From Parasphingorhabdus sp. (GTDB lineage Bacteria > Pseudomonadota > Alphaproteobacteria > Sphingomonadales > Sphingomonadaceae), in assembly GCA_030373505.1 (NCBI GenBank), contig JAUCYS010000009.1, forward strand, positions 1 to 64,000: a DNA stretch of 64,000 nucleotides. The letters run 5' to 3'. Below the pieces are notes generated by a model that was not told the DNA's origin, did not search any database, and saw only the letters and a program-made list of their open reading frames with translations. Positions 9,166-21,329 of the stretch are shown here, one piece after another (positions within the stretch are counted from its first letter, which is position 1; every line of letters begins with the position of its first letter). A program made the position numbers and the translations under genes.

Positions 9166-10283
9166 GATATCGGGCAAAGCTGATTGAGAATCCTGAGATG
9201 CTCATCAACGCTGTTTTCGATCGAGTAGATCGCCGCACAGGCCCTGAGCCGGTCGACGGGTTGGGGGGAGGCCATGGCTTCGCCGATAGCCCTTGAGAGC
9301 GCTGCAGGGTCCCGGACGGGCACTGTCTTGACATCAATCTGTCGCAACAACTCGGTCAGACCTTCCGAACAATCGGTTGCGACAACGGCGCAGCCTGTCG
9401 CCATGGCCTCGATCGGAACGGCTGGAAAACCCTCCCAGTAGGAGGACAGGACCAGAATATCCGATCGTTCCAGATAGGAGGTCACATCAGCCACAAAGCC
9501 CTTGAATTCGATCCGCTCGGCGATTCCGAGAATTTCTGCCCGGCGTTTGGTGTCTTCGAGCAGCGGCCCATCGCCCAGGATCGTCATCGCCCAGGGACGT
9601 TCCACAATGAGCGCCAGTGCTGACAGCAGCGTCATATAATCTTTTTGGGCCGCTATCCGTCCCACACAGAGCAGGCGGGGAGGGCGTTCGCTGTCGCGGG
9701 CCGATCGCCTTTCTCCCGCCACCAGCATGTCCGGATGAACGTAGGGATTGGGCACGGCGTGGAATTTGTCCGCTGCGTCCGGGTAGATTTTCGCATAGCG
9801 ACCGGCATCCGCCGCACTCAGGGTCAGCGACATGTCGCCCCATGCTGCTGTCACCCCGAAGCGCCATGTCCGGTAGCGTCTTGCCCAGCGTCCGGAGCCG
9901 GGGCGCAACACCGGGTTGGTAATTTTCTGGATGATCCTGGTTGAACCATTTCCCGCCAGTTTCCGGGCGATGGCGAGCGACAGGTTTGACTGGTTGCCGG
10001 CAGAAAAAACCGCTCGGGGCCGGTGATCGCGGATCATCCGGGCGACTGCGGGAATCTGGAGGAACAGGCGAATCCCCCTCGGGCCCAGGCTCGGGGTCGG
10101 CACCATCCGGACCTTTACCTCGGGTGCAATCAGATCAGCGACCGCACCAGTGGCCTTCGTCAACCATAACTCCGTGGGCAAACCGCGTCTCGCCATGCCG
10201 TTGGCAAGCAGGATGGCGACGCGATCCAGCCCGCCATTGCCGGGTTGGTAAAGGAAATGGACGACCGGCGAAGGGCGGGTCAT
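9162..10283 (-). CDS. Glycosyltransferase family 4-like protein
   Basis: 373 residues in a GT-B fold. The N-terminal half begins VVHFLYQPGNGGLDRVA, the donor-loop-type start of GT4 enzymes. The C-terminal half has LLCVGRIAAQKDYMTLLSA, MTILGDGPLLEDTKRRAE and the E-x7-E region SYWEGFPAVPIEAMATGCAV, which binds the nucleotide sugar. It probably adds a sugar during surface polysaccharide or glycolipid synthesis; neither donor nor acceptor can be named. It stands alone, with no other glycan genes next to it. Its stop overlaps that of the convergent DMT transporter by 4 bases. Confidence 0.87.
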   Translation of the reverse strand: MTRPSPVVHFLYQPGNGGLDRVAILLANGMARRGLPTELWLTKATGAVADLIAPEVKVRMVPTPSLGPRGIRLFLQIPAVARMIRDHRPRAVFSAGNQSNLSLAIARKLAGNGSTRIIQKITNPVLRPGSGRWARRYRTWRFGVTAAWGDMSLTLSAADAGRYAKIYPDAADKFHAVPNPYVHPDMLVAGERRSARDSERPPRLLCVGRIAAQKDYMTLLSALALIVERPWAMTILGDGPLLEDTKRRAEILGIAERIEFKGFVADVTSYLERSDILVLSSYWEGFPAVPIEAMATGCAVVATDCSEGLTELLRQIDVKTVPVRDPAALSRAIGEAMASPQPVDRLRACAAIYSIENSVDEHLRILNQLCPIS

Positions 10284-10450
10284 CGACTGGCCCGTGAACG
10301 CAGGGCCACGAAATCAGTTGTCTGCTTTTGTTTGCGGATGAGAACCGGTCCTGCAGGCTTGCGATGGTCAAGAGCACTCATTGTCCGCTATGACCCTCGC
10401 TAGCTCGGCAGAAACAGGGGCAAGGTCATATAAGCCGCAAGGAGGCCGGT

Positions 10451-10708
10451 CTAGCTGACCGCGTCAGCCAGAACCGTCAGGCCTGTCTCGTCGACCTGGG
10501 CAAAGCCGCCCTGTACGGAAATCGTCTCCGGCGTAGCGCCTTCGCTGGCATAGATAAGCAAATCGGCATCGCGGACCGTTGACATCACGCTGGCGTGGTT
10601 GGCCAGGACGCCAAAATCGCCGTCGGTGCCGGGCACCACCACCATGAAAACATCTTCCGACCGGACGAGCTTTTCAGGGGTTACGAGTTCGAAATGTAAA
10701 TTCGCCAT
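10451..10708 (-). CDS. atpC: ATP synthase F1 epsilon subunit, short form
   Basis: 85 residues from the ATG at 10708, chosen because GGAG at 10716-10719 sits 7 bases upstream; an ATG two codons earlier is less well placed. The sequence [14 protein letters not shown] and the [17 protein letters not shown] segment are the N-terminal beta-sandwich of epsilon. Epsilon is usually about 130-140 residues; the C-terminal two-helix domain, which can inhibit ATP hydrolysis in other bacteria, is absent. Short epsilon subunits occur in sphingomonads. It is the last gene of the atp operon but is separated from atpD by 137 bases containing two strong hairpins. Confidence 0.92.
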   Translation of the reverse strand: MANLHFELVTPEKLVRSEDVFMVVVPGTDGDFGVLANHASVMSTVRDADLLIYASEGATPETISVQGGFAQVDETGLTVLADAVS

Positions 10709-10719
10709 TTTCATTCTCC

Positions 10720-10743
10720 ACCCCTCCTTTTCAAAGGAGGGGT
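10720..10743 (-). promoter_or_regulatory. Perfect hairpin directly upstream of the atpC ribosome binding site
   Basis: A 24-base palindrome with 11-base arms (ACCCCTCCTTT and AAAGGAGGGGT) around a two-base centre. In the atp transcript it ends one base before the GGAG used by atpC, and its second arm itself contains AAGGAGG. It could hide or lend a Shine-Dalgarno sequence and so adjust epsilon translation. The pairing is visible in the sequence; a regulatory function is inference. Confidence 0.5.
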
Positions 10744-10816
10744 AAGGGGTGGTTTATGAGCAGATGGTTCCATGCCAAGCTGCGAATTTGCGGATGGGGA
10801 CAGGCCCCATCCCGAA

Positions 10817-10836
10817 CCCTCTCCCGAAGGAGAGGG
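10817..10836 (-). terminator. UUCG-tetraloop hairpin after atpD
   Basis: Reading with the atp transcript, CCCTCTCC and GGAGAGGG form a perfect 8-bp stem closed by a TTCG loop, that is the extra-stable C(UUCG)G tetraloop, 10 bases after the atpD stop. No T-run follows, so it is more likely an mRNA-stabilising or partial-termination element than a full terminator. Confidence 0.5.
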
Positions 10837-10845
10837 GATTGACGA

Positions 10846-13192
<2,347 letters not shown>

Positions 13193-13216
13193 GTTTTCCT
13201 GTCTTGCTCCGTTCTG

Positions 13217-13287
13217 CCGTTAGTGCTGAGCCTGTCGAACCATGTCTCTGGTCGACAAGCGCCCTTCGACTGGCTCAGGGCTAACGG
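13217..13287. repeat. Intergenic inverted repeat, family A (copy in atpA-atpG gap)
   Basis: Left arm begins CCGTTAGTGCTGAGCCTGTC and the right arm is its imperfect inverse ending CTCAGGGCTAACGG. It lies wholly between atpA and atpG, inside the presumed atp transcript, where it would fold into a long hairpin. Confidence 0.85.
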
Positions 13288-13303
13288 TGTTTATCCAAAT
13301 GCC

Positions 13304-14845
<1,542 letters not shown>

Positions 14846-15400
14846 TTAGCCCTTCATGGCCTGCGATAGGGTGTTCAAACGGGTTTTAATCGAGCTGTCG
14901 ATCATCTGGCTGCCGATTTTTACGACCAGCCCGCCCAGGATGGACGAATCGACTGCGGTGGAAACGCTGACATCGCTTCCCACACGTTTCTTGAGCTGAG
15001 CCTTGAGCGCATCAATCTGCTTGTCATCCAGCGGATGGGCTGAAGTGACTTCGGCGGTGATTTCGCCGCGATGGCCAGACGCCAAAGTCGAGTAAGCGCG
15101 AATGACGGCCGGAATCTGGTCCAGCCGGCGATTGGCGGCCAGCACTCCGAGCATATTGGTCGACAACGGGTCGAGACCAAGAGCCCGGGCAGTCGCCGCA
15201 ATGCCCTTGCCGGCATCCTCGCGCGACAGCACAGGGCTGGTGGTCAGCGCGCTGAGGTCATCCGATTCGGCCAAGGCCGCGCTCAATGTTTCGAGGCTGG
15301 CTTGCACCGCATCGATACTGTTATTCTCTTTTGCAAGAGCGAACAAAGCCGTGGCGTAACGCCCCGCTAAACTCGCTCTGATGCCGCTGGAATGATCCAC
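14846..15400 (-). CDS. atpH: ATP synthase F1 delta subunit (OSCP-like)
   Basis: 184 residues, first gene of the operon. The N-terminal SLAGRYATALFALAKENNS is the six-helix OSCP domain start and the C-terminal TAVDSSILGGLVVKIGSQMIDSS is the family signature. It forms part of the peripheral stalk linking alpha to the b subunits. The operon promoter should lie in the 291-base gap shared with the divergent ada gene; I could not pick out a convincing -35/-10 pair there. Confidence 0.96.
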   Translation of the reverse strand: MDHSSGIRASLAGRYATALFALAKENNSIDAVQASLETLSAALAESDDLSALTTSPVLSREDAGKGIAATARALGLDPLSTNMLGVLAANRRLDQIPAVIRAYSTLASGHRGEITAEVTSAHPLDDKQIDALKAQLKKRVGSDVSVSTAVDSSILGGLVVKIGSQMIDSSIKTRLNTLSQAMKG

Positions 15401-15691
15401 GCGTTTGCTACTCCCTGACCGTAGTTCTGGTCTGAAAACCGTTTATGAAATGGTCCGCTTAATGGCCGGAAATCCAGTGCTTCCGCCCACGGATGCGCGG
15501 CGTCTAGCAACCATTTTGCTGCGATGCAAGACGGCTGTGGGAATCATTTTCGGGAAACGGCAAAAGACCGGTTTTTGGTGCTTTCCGATCAGCTGCCCGG
15601 TAAAATTGCTTTGATCGCAAGATACGGGAAGCGCTTCTGGGCGGATGCGTCCAGATCGACTAGAGATTATTTGCGAATCCGGAGGCTGACA

Positions 15692-16705
15692 ATGGTCGAT
15701 GACAAAATGGCATGGCGGGCAGTGACCAACCGGGACCGTTCCTTCGATGGCCGGTTTGTCACGGGCGTGATGACCACCGGTATCTATTGCCGCCCGTCCT
15801 GCGCCGCCCGCCACCCCAGGCGCGAAAATGTACGCTTCTTTGCCACGGCAAAGCAGGCGGAAGCCGCCGGTCTGCGTGCCTGCCTGCGCTGCCGCCCGAA
15901 TGATGTGGCGCGTGACGAGGCGGCGGTCCAGGCGGTGATTGATGCCATCCGCACCGCCGAAAACGCCCCCGGGCTTGATGAACTGGCCGGTCTGACCGGC
16001 TATTCGCCCGCGCATCTTCAGCGTATTTTCAAGCGCGAAACCGGTCTTTCGCCGGCGGCCTATGCGCGGGCGCTGCGCGCCGAACGGGTCAAGGATGCGC
16101 TGGCAGGCGGTGCGTCGGTAACCGAGGCAATTTATGATGCCGGCTATGGATCGGCATCGCGCTTTTACGAGGAACGGAAGATGGGCATGAAACCGAGCGT
16201 GTGGAAAAATGGCGGGCAGGGAGTAACAGTGCACTGGGCCACTGTCGAAACAACGCTCGGCCGGATGATGGTCGCCGCGACCGACAAGGGTGTGTGCTGC
16301 CTCTCCTTCAACGAAGGCGAAAAGCAACTGCGCGAACGCTTTCCGAAAGCGGATATCCGCGAGGGCAGTGATGATTTTCAGAAGCTGCTGGATGATGTGG
16401 TCGCGCAGGTGGAAGCACCGGGCCGCCCGCACAATATCCCGCTCGATGTCCAGGGCACCGCCTTCCAGGAAGCGGTCTGGCAGGAATTGCGCAAGATTCC
16501 CGAAGGCGAGACCCGCAGCTATGCCGATATCGCCGCCGCCATTGGCAAACCGAAAGCCGTCCGTGCGGTCGGCAGCGCCAATGGCGCCAATCATGTCGCC
16601 GTTCTGATTCCCTGTCACCGGGTGGTGCGCAGCGACGGGACGATGGGCGGCTATGCCTATGGACTGGAGATAAAGGAAAAACTGCTGGAGAAGGAAGCGG
16701 AATGA
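15692..16705 (+). CDS. ada: Ada: methylphosphotriester/O6-methylguanine-DNA methyltransferase and transcriptional activator
   Basis: 337 residues from the ATG at 15692, with a perfect GGAGG at 15681-15685. Three parts are visible. The N-terminal zinc domain carries four cysteines in IYCRPSCAAR and RACLRCRP and would accept methyl from phosphotriesters. An AraC-type helix-turn-helix region follows (GYSPAHLQRIFKRETGLSP and YDAGYGSASRFYEE). The C-terminal alkyltransferase domain contains the active-site PCHRVVRS. It repairs alkylated DNA and activates its own regulon once methylated. It overlaps the next gene by four bases, so the lyase gene is probably in the adaptive-response transcript. Confidence 0.95.
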   Translation: MVDDKMAWRAVTNRDRSFDGRFVTGVMTTGIYCRPSCAARHPRRENVRFFATAKQAEAAGLRACLRCRPNDVARDEAAVQAVIDAIRTAENAPGLDELAGLTGYSPAHLQRIFKRETGLSPAAYARALRAERVKDALAGGASVTEAIYDAGYGSASRFYEERKMGMKPSVWKNGGQGVTVHWATVETTLGRMMVAATDKGVCCLSFNEGEKQLRERFPKADIREGSDDFQKLLDDVVAQVEAPGRPHNIPLDVQGTAFQEAVWQELRKIPEGETRSYADIAAAIGKPKAVRAVGSANGANHVAVLIPCHRVVRSDGTMGGYAYGLEIKEKLLEKEAE

Positions 16706-17460
16706 CCGACAAGATAAAGCGCTTTGGTGATCTTCATGTGCCCGGAGATCCCCTGATCCTGGTCAATATCTGGGACGCGGGCAGCGCCAGGGCCGTTGCC
16801 CGGGCTGGCGCAAAAGCCCTGGCGACAGGAAGCTACGGCGTCGCCGGCGCGCAGGGCATTGCCGATGGAGAGGCCTTGCCGCTGGACGCAGCCATCGCCA
16901 ATCTTGACCATATCGTTGCCGCAACCGACCTGCCGGTGAGCATTGATATGGAGGCCGGCTATGGTGCCAATGCAGCGGAGGTGCGTCGATCGGTCCAGCG
17001 GGCGCGCGATGCAGGCGCATGCGGGATCAATATGGAGGATCGGATGCCGGGCGAAGACCGGCTGCTGGCACCGGAGGTTTTTGCCGAACGTGTGGCCGCC
17101 GCTGCATCAACCGGATTGTGGGTCAACGCCCGCTGCGATGTGTTTCGGGGGCAATCCACCGAGGTCGCGGGCATGGCTTTGGTCGACCGGGTTCTGGAGC
17201 GGGCCGCTCTCTATGCGGATGCCGGGGCAGGCAGCCTGTTCATCCCGTTTCTCAGCGACGCCCGTTGCATCGCCGCGCTTTGCGACAAATCCCCCTTGCC
17301 GGTCAATATCCTGCGCTCGCCCGATGGTCCCGGCCATGCCGAGCTCGCCCATATGGGCGTCGCCAGGATCAGCCACGGACACCAGCCCTGGGCGGCCGCG
17401 ATGAAATGGCTGGAAGGACAGGCGGCAAAAATATTTGCCGGCGCGGAGCCGGATTATTGA
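16702..17460 (+). CDS. Isocitrate lyase/PEP-mutase-superfamily protein
   Basis: 252 residues in a TIM-barrel of the ICL/PEPM superfamily. Recognisable segments are LVNIWDAGSARAVARAG, the ATGSYGVAGAQG loop, the metal-binding VSIDMEAGYG, and GINMEDR. The Lys-Lys-Cys-Gly-His catalytic loop of true isocitrate lyases is absent, so it is one of the small members often annotated as PEP phosphonomutase or carboxyvinyl-carboxyphosphonate phosphorylmutase-like. The exact C-C or P-C bond substrate is unknown. An ATGA overlap couples it to ada, which suggests expression during alkylation damage. Its 3' end overlaps the convergent protease gene by 7 bases. Confidence 0.85.
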   Translation: MTDKIKRFGDLHVPGDPLILVNIWDAGSARAVARAGAKALATGSYGVAGAQGIADGEALPLDAAIANLDHIVAATDLPVSIDMEAGYGANAAEVRRSVQRARDAGACGINMEDRMPGEDRLLAPEVFAERVAAAASTGLWVNARCDVFRGQSTEVAGMALVDRVLERAALYADAGAGSLFIPFLSDARCIAALCDKSPLPVNILRSPDGPGHAELAHMGVARISHGHQPWAAAMKWLEGQAAKIFAGAEPDY

Positions 17461-18995
17461 GCCAGCGTCTTGCATTCATAGACCAGGCTCTCGTTCGCCT
17501 GGCCCGGCAGTTCTGCCCGGATCGCCTTGACCATTTCCTCGATGTCGGTCAGCGCCTGGGGATCGGTGGTGCAGGCCTTGTTGCCATATTGAGCGCGGAT
17601 CGCCCGCGCTCTGGTCATCGCGTCGAGCCCCATCAGATAGCGTTCTTCGGTAAATTCTGCGTTGTCCGGCCGGAAGCTGCTGATCGTCACCGTCTGTTCC
17701 TGATTGGGGACAAATATCCGGGACCATTTGGCACCGTCACGGGCATATTGCGTGCGGCCGTTCACGCAGCCGCCATCGGTCCAGTCGAGCGTCAGTTCGT
17801 CCTGTTGCGACACCGTGATCCGGCTGCGCTGGGGGTTGATCGTGCATTGATATTTGCCGGCTGAGGCGAGGCGTTTCTGTGCCGACCCCAAGCTGTCCTT
17901 CTTGTCGGTCATCGCCGCTGCGACGCGGTCATCAATCTCGCTGAAGTCGGGGCGGGAGAGGAAGAGGATGACCGCGCCCAGCAGCAGAACCGCTGCGCCA
18001 GCGGCCGCACCGATCCCCGGATTGCGCTTGCCCTGAACAACCAGGACAGCCGCGCCGCCAGCCGCCAGCAGCGACAGAGCCAGCAGCAGCGCAGCCAGGG
18101 CGATCCGGTTTTCCCGCTCGGCGATGATATCCTGCGATATCCTGGTTCGCAATTTGCTCTCGGCCCGTTCGCGCTTGTCGGCCTCGGCGGCTTTCGCTGC
18201 GGCGACCTGAGCACGCGCAGCGGCTTCGCGCAGCCGTTCCTGCTGGCTGATCTCCGCCGCCGAACGACAGGGCGTGGCAGTCACACCGACGCTGACCCCG
18301 GCCTTGCGCAGAAAGCCCAATATCTCCCGGGCGGAGACGGCAAAGCCGAATTCGGCATCATTGCCGTCGCTGATCGAACCAAAGCTGTTCGCGCCCAGCA
18401 CCCGGCCACAATTGTCGATCAATGGTCCGCCGCTGTTGCCCGACGCAATCGGCGCAGTGTGCAGCAGCGTGTCAAATTGCTTGGTCGTGCGTCCGCCGGA
18501 CACGGTGCCGGTGGTCTTCACCGGCGACATCGGAGTGATCAGGTCATCGAGATCAAGGCCCTGGGCCCGGTCGACGGAACCGGGATAGCCGATCGCCACC
18601 ACATCCGCGCCATCGTCCACCGCACCTCCGAAAATCGTCATCGGCGGCAACCGACCGTCGTCGAGAACCTGGATCAGCGCAAGATCATTGTTCGGCGAAT
18701 AGGCGATTATTTTGCCGCCATAGCTGATCCCGCCCTGCGAGGGGATGATGCCGATGACGACCGAGGGTTCCTGACGCGCGATCTCGACCACATGGGCGTT
18801 GGTCACAACCTTGTCCGGCGCGACCATGAAGCCGCTGCCATGGCCGACAAAGGCGACCTTGTCCCCGTCCTTGGCAGCCAGCACGACCCGCACGACCGAG
18901 CGGCTTGCGGCGCTGATGTCGGCGGGATCGGCCTGGGCTGGGCCCGTCAGAAGAGCGGTCGTGACCAGAAGAAATAGCGCGAGAATGCGGTTCAT
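17454..18995 (-). CDS. Exported trypsin-like serine protease with internal membrane segments
   Basis: 513 residues from the ATG at 18995; the longer open frame upstream only translates a repeat. A signal peptide ends near LTGPAQA (residue 22). The S1 triad is visible: His68 in VTNAHVV, Asp104 in NNDLALIQV and Ser188 in ASGNSGGPL. After the protease domain comes an Ala/Glu-rich likely coiled coil (~245-290), two closely spaced hydrophobic segments (~300-355) and a ~150-residue C-terminal domain that I do not recognise. No PDZ domain is evident, unlike DegP. It is likely an inner-membrane-tethered periplasmic protease. It could instead be a sensor-type protease; the substrate is unknown. Confidence 0.8.
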   Translation of the reverse strand: MNRILALFLLVTTALLTGPAQADPADISAASRSVVRVVLAAKDGDKVAFVGHGSGFMVAPDKVVTNAHVVEIARQEPSVVIGIIPSQGGISYGGKIIAYSPNNDLALIQVLDDGRLPPMTIFGGAVDDGADVVAIGYPGSVDRAQGLDLDDLITPMSPVKTTGTVSGGRTTKQFDTLLHTAPIASGNSGGPLIDNCGRVLGANSFGSISDGNDAEFGFAVSAREILGFLRKAGVSVGVTATPCRSAAEISQQERLREAAARAQVAAAKAAEADKRERAESKLRTRISQDIIAERENRIALAALLLALSLLAAGGAAVLVVQGKRNPGIGAAAGAAVLLLGAVILFLSRPDFSEIDDRVAAAMTDKKDSLGSAQKRLASAGKYQCTINPQRSRITVSQQDELTLDWTDGGCVNGRTQYARDGAKWSRIFVPNQEQTVTISSFRPDNAEFTEERYLMGLDAMTRARAIRAQYGNKACTTDPQALTDIEEMVKAIRAELPGQANESLVYECKTLAQ

Positions 18996-19013
18996 GGAGC
19001 GGCTTTCAATTTT

Positions 19014-19086
19014 TGTGCTCCGCACTTGATGCGGAGCCATGTGCAGCACCAGCGCTACCCAACCGAAAGCTCCGCATCAAGCACAG
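19014..19086. repeat. Intergenic inverted repeat, family B (imperfect)
   Basis: Left arm TGTGCTCCGCACTTGATGCG; the right arm GCTCCGCATCAAGCACAG has lost a few internal bases. It sits between the protease start and the priA stop. Confidence 0.75.
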
Positions 19087-19098
19087 AGAATATTGCGG

Positions 19099-21270
19099 TC
19101 AAACAAAACTATAGGGATCGACGTCGACGCCGACCCGCACCGCGCGCGGCCATTCCAGCTGTTCCAGCCAGTCGCGCATGATATTCTGCAGGTCGACCGA
19201 CCGCAGCGCATGGACCAGCAGCCGGTGCCGGTGCCGGCCGCGCAGCATCGCCAGCGGCGCAGGGGCGGGGCCATAGACCGAGAATCCGTCGAGCTTCGGT
19301 GCGGTCTGGCCAATCAGCCGCGCCGTCTCCATCGCCTCGCTATTGTCTTCCGACGACACGATGATTGCTGCCCAGCGCGCGAAGGGCGGAGCCAGGGCCT
19401 GTCGCCGCGCCTCGATCTCGGCGGCATAGAAACCCTCCCGGTCATTGCGGATCAGCGCCTGGATCACGGGTGCATCGGGCATGCGGGTCTGGACATAGAC
19501 CCGGCCCGGCTTTTCCGCGCGCCCGGCGCGGCCCGCCACCTGGGCGATCTGCTGAAAGCTGCGCTCGGCCGCGCGCAGATCGCCGCCCTCCAGCCCGATA
19601 TCCGCATCGACCACGCCGACCAGAGTCAGATTGGGAAAATGATAGCCCTTGGTGACCAGCTGTGTGCCCACCACAATATCGATCGCTCCGGCCTCCATCT
19701 GGTGGACAAAATCGGCCGCCTTCTGCGGCGACCAGATCGTGTCGGAGGTGACAATCGCCGTCCGCGCCTGGGGAAACAGCATCTTGACCTCGTCGCAGAT
19801 CCGCTCGACCCCGGGGCCACAGGCAACCAGACTGTCCTCGTCGCCGCATTCCGGGCATTTCTCGGGGATCGGCATGATATGGCCGCAATGGTGGCAGGCA
19901 AGCCGCCGGGTCAGCCGGTGCTCGACCATCCATGCGGTGCAATTGGGGCAGTCGATCCGGTGGCCGCAGGTCCGGCACAGGGTCAGTGGCGCAAAGCCCC
20001 GCCGGTTGAGAAAGAGCAGCGACTGCTCGCCGCGCTCGAGATTTTCTTCCAGCGCGTTGACCAGCGTCGGCGCCAGCCAGTTGCCGCGCGGCGGGACATC
20101 CTGCGTCAGGTCCAGCGCCTCGATATCCGGCATCGTCGCGCCACCAAAGCGCGCCGGCAGTTCGAGCAGCTCATAATTGCCCTGCTCGACCTGGTGCTGG
20201 CTCTCGATCGCGGGGGTGGCGGAGGCCAGGATCACCGGAATCTGCTCGTACAGCCCGCGCATCACCGCGACATCGCGGGCGTGATAGCGCACGCCGTCTT
20301 CCTGCTTGAAGCTGGTCTCGTGCGCCTCGTCGACGATGATCAGGCCGAGATTGGCATAAGGCAGGAACAGCGCGGAGCGCGCACCGACGATCACCTTCGC
20401 CGTGCCTTCCGCCAGCGCCCGCCAGTTCTTCTTGCGCTCGGACTGTTTCATGCCGCTGTGCCAGGCCAGCGGCTCGGCCCCGAACCGTATTTTGAACCGG
20501 TCGAGAAACGGCTCGGTCAGCGCGATTTCGGGCAGCAGCACCAGCACCTGCTTGTCCTGCCGCAGCGCTTCGGCGACCGCCTCGAAATAGACCTCGGTCT
20601 TGCCCGAACCGGTCACGCCGTCGAGCAGAAAGGGCTTGAACCGCGACGCCCGCACCGCCTCGATCAGCACGTCGCTGACCCGTTGCTGGTCCTCGCTCAG
20701 GTCGACAGCGCCGAAATCGGGCAGGGGGGATGCACCGGCAGCAAAGGGGGAAACCTCTTCCCGGTCGAACACGCCCAGTTTTTCCAGTCCCCGGATCACC
20801 GCGATGGATACACCCGCCTTGTACGCCAGTTCGCTGATCGTGCCCTGGCTGTCGCCCAGCTTCTCCAGCGCCTGCTTGCGCTGCGGGGTCATCCGGTCGG
20901 GCAGCTGCCCGTTCCAGCGATATTCGCTGACCGGACGATTGTCGGCAAAGGCCGCGCCGCTCGAAAGAACCATCCGCAGCACCGATGCCGGCGAGGCAAA
21001 ATAATAGGTCGCCGTCCACTCGATCAGCCGGCGCAGCGGTGCCCGCAGCGGCGGCACGTCGCGCACCTCCAGCAGCGGCCGCAATTTCTTCGGATCGATT
21101 TCCTCGACCGGAAAACGGTCGGCTTCCCAGACGACGCCCGGAATTTTGCGCGGACCAAGCGGCGCCATCACGACCGACCCCGGCTCGACCCGCATGCCGT
21201 CGGGAACCCGGTAATCCAGCGGACCCAGTGCGGCGTTAAGCAGGAGTACACGAACGCGATTCATATTCAT
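19099..21270 (-). CDS. priA: Primosomal protein N' (replication restart helicase PriA)
   Basis: 723 residues. N-terminal DNA-binding part (NAALGPLDYRVP), then a superfamily 2 helicase: Walker A GVTGSGKTE, DEAH box in IIVDEAHETSFKQ, LLFLNRRGFAPL. The zinc-binding insert has eight cysteines in pairs such as CRTCGHRIDCPNC and CHHCGHIMPIPEKCPEC, and the C-terminal helicase motif is VAGRAGRAEKPG. It reloads the replicative helicase at stalled forks. Two ATGs, at 21270 and 21264, lack a good ribosome binding site; either may be used. Confidence 0.96.
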   Translation of the reverse strand: MNMNRVRVLLLNAALGPLDYRVPDGMRVEPGSVVMAPLGPRKIPGVVWEADRFPVEEIDPKKLRPLLEVRDVPPLRAPLRRLIEWTATYYFASPASVLRMVLSSGAAFADNRPVSEYRWNGQLPDRMTPQRKQALEKLGDSQGTISELAYKAGVSIAVIRGLEKLGVFDREEVSPFAAGASPLPDFGAVDLSEDQQRVSDVLIEAVRASRFKPFLLDGVTGSGKTEVYFEAVAEALRQDKQVLVLLPEIALTEPFLDRFKIRFGAEPLAWHSGMKQSERKKNWRALAEGTAKVIVGARSALFLPYANLGLIIVDEAHETSFKQEDGVRYHARDVAVMRGLYEQIPVILASATPAIESQHQVEQGNYELLELPARFGGATMPDIEALDLTQDVPPRGNWLAPTLVNALEENLERGEQSLLFLNRRGFAPLTLCRTCGHRIDCPNCTAWMVEHRLTRRLACHHCGHIMPIPEKCPECGDEDSLVACGPGVERICDEVKMLFPQARTAIVTSDTIWSPQKAADFVHQMEAGAIDIVVGTQLVTKGYHFPNLTLVGVVDADIGLEGGDLRAAERSFQQIAQVAGRAGRAEKPGRVYVQTRMPDAPVIQALIRNDREGFYAAEIEARRQALAPPFARWAAIIVSSEDNSEAMETARLIGQTAPKLDGFSVYGPAPAPLAMLRGRHRHRLLVHALRSVDLQNIMRDWLEQLEWPRAVRVGVDVDPYSFV

Positions 21271-21329
21271 GCTATAGGCAGCTTATCGCCGTTCGTCATT
21301 CTTGCTGTGGCGAAAACAGGAGAGACATA

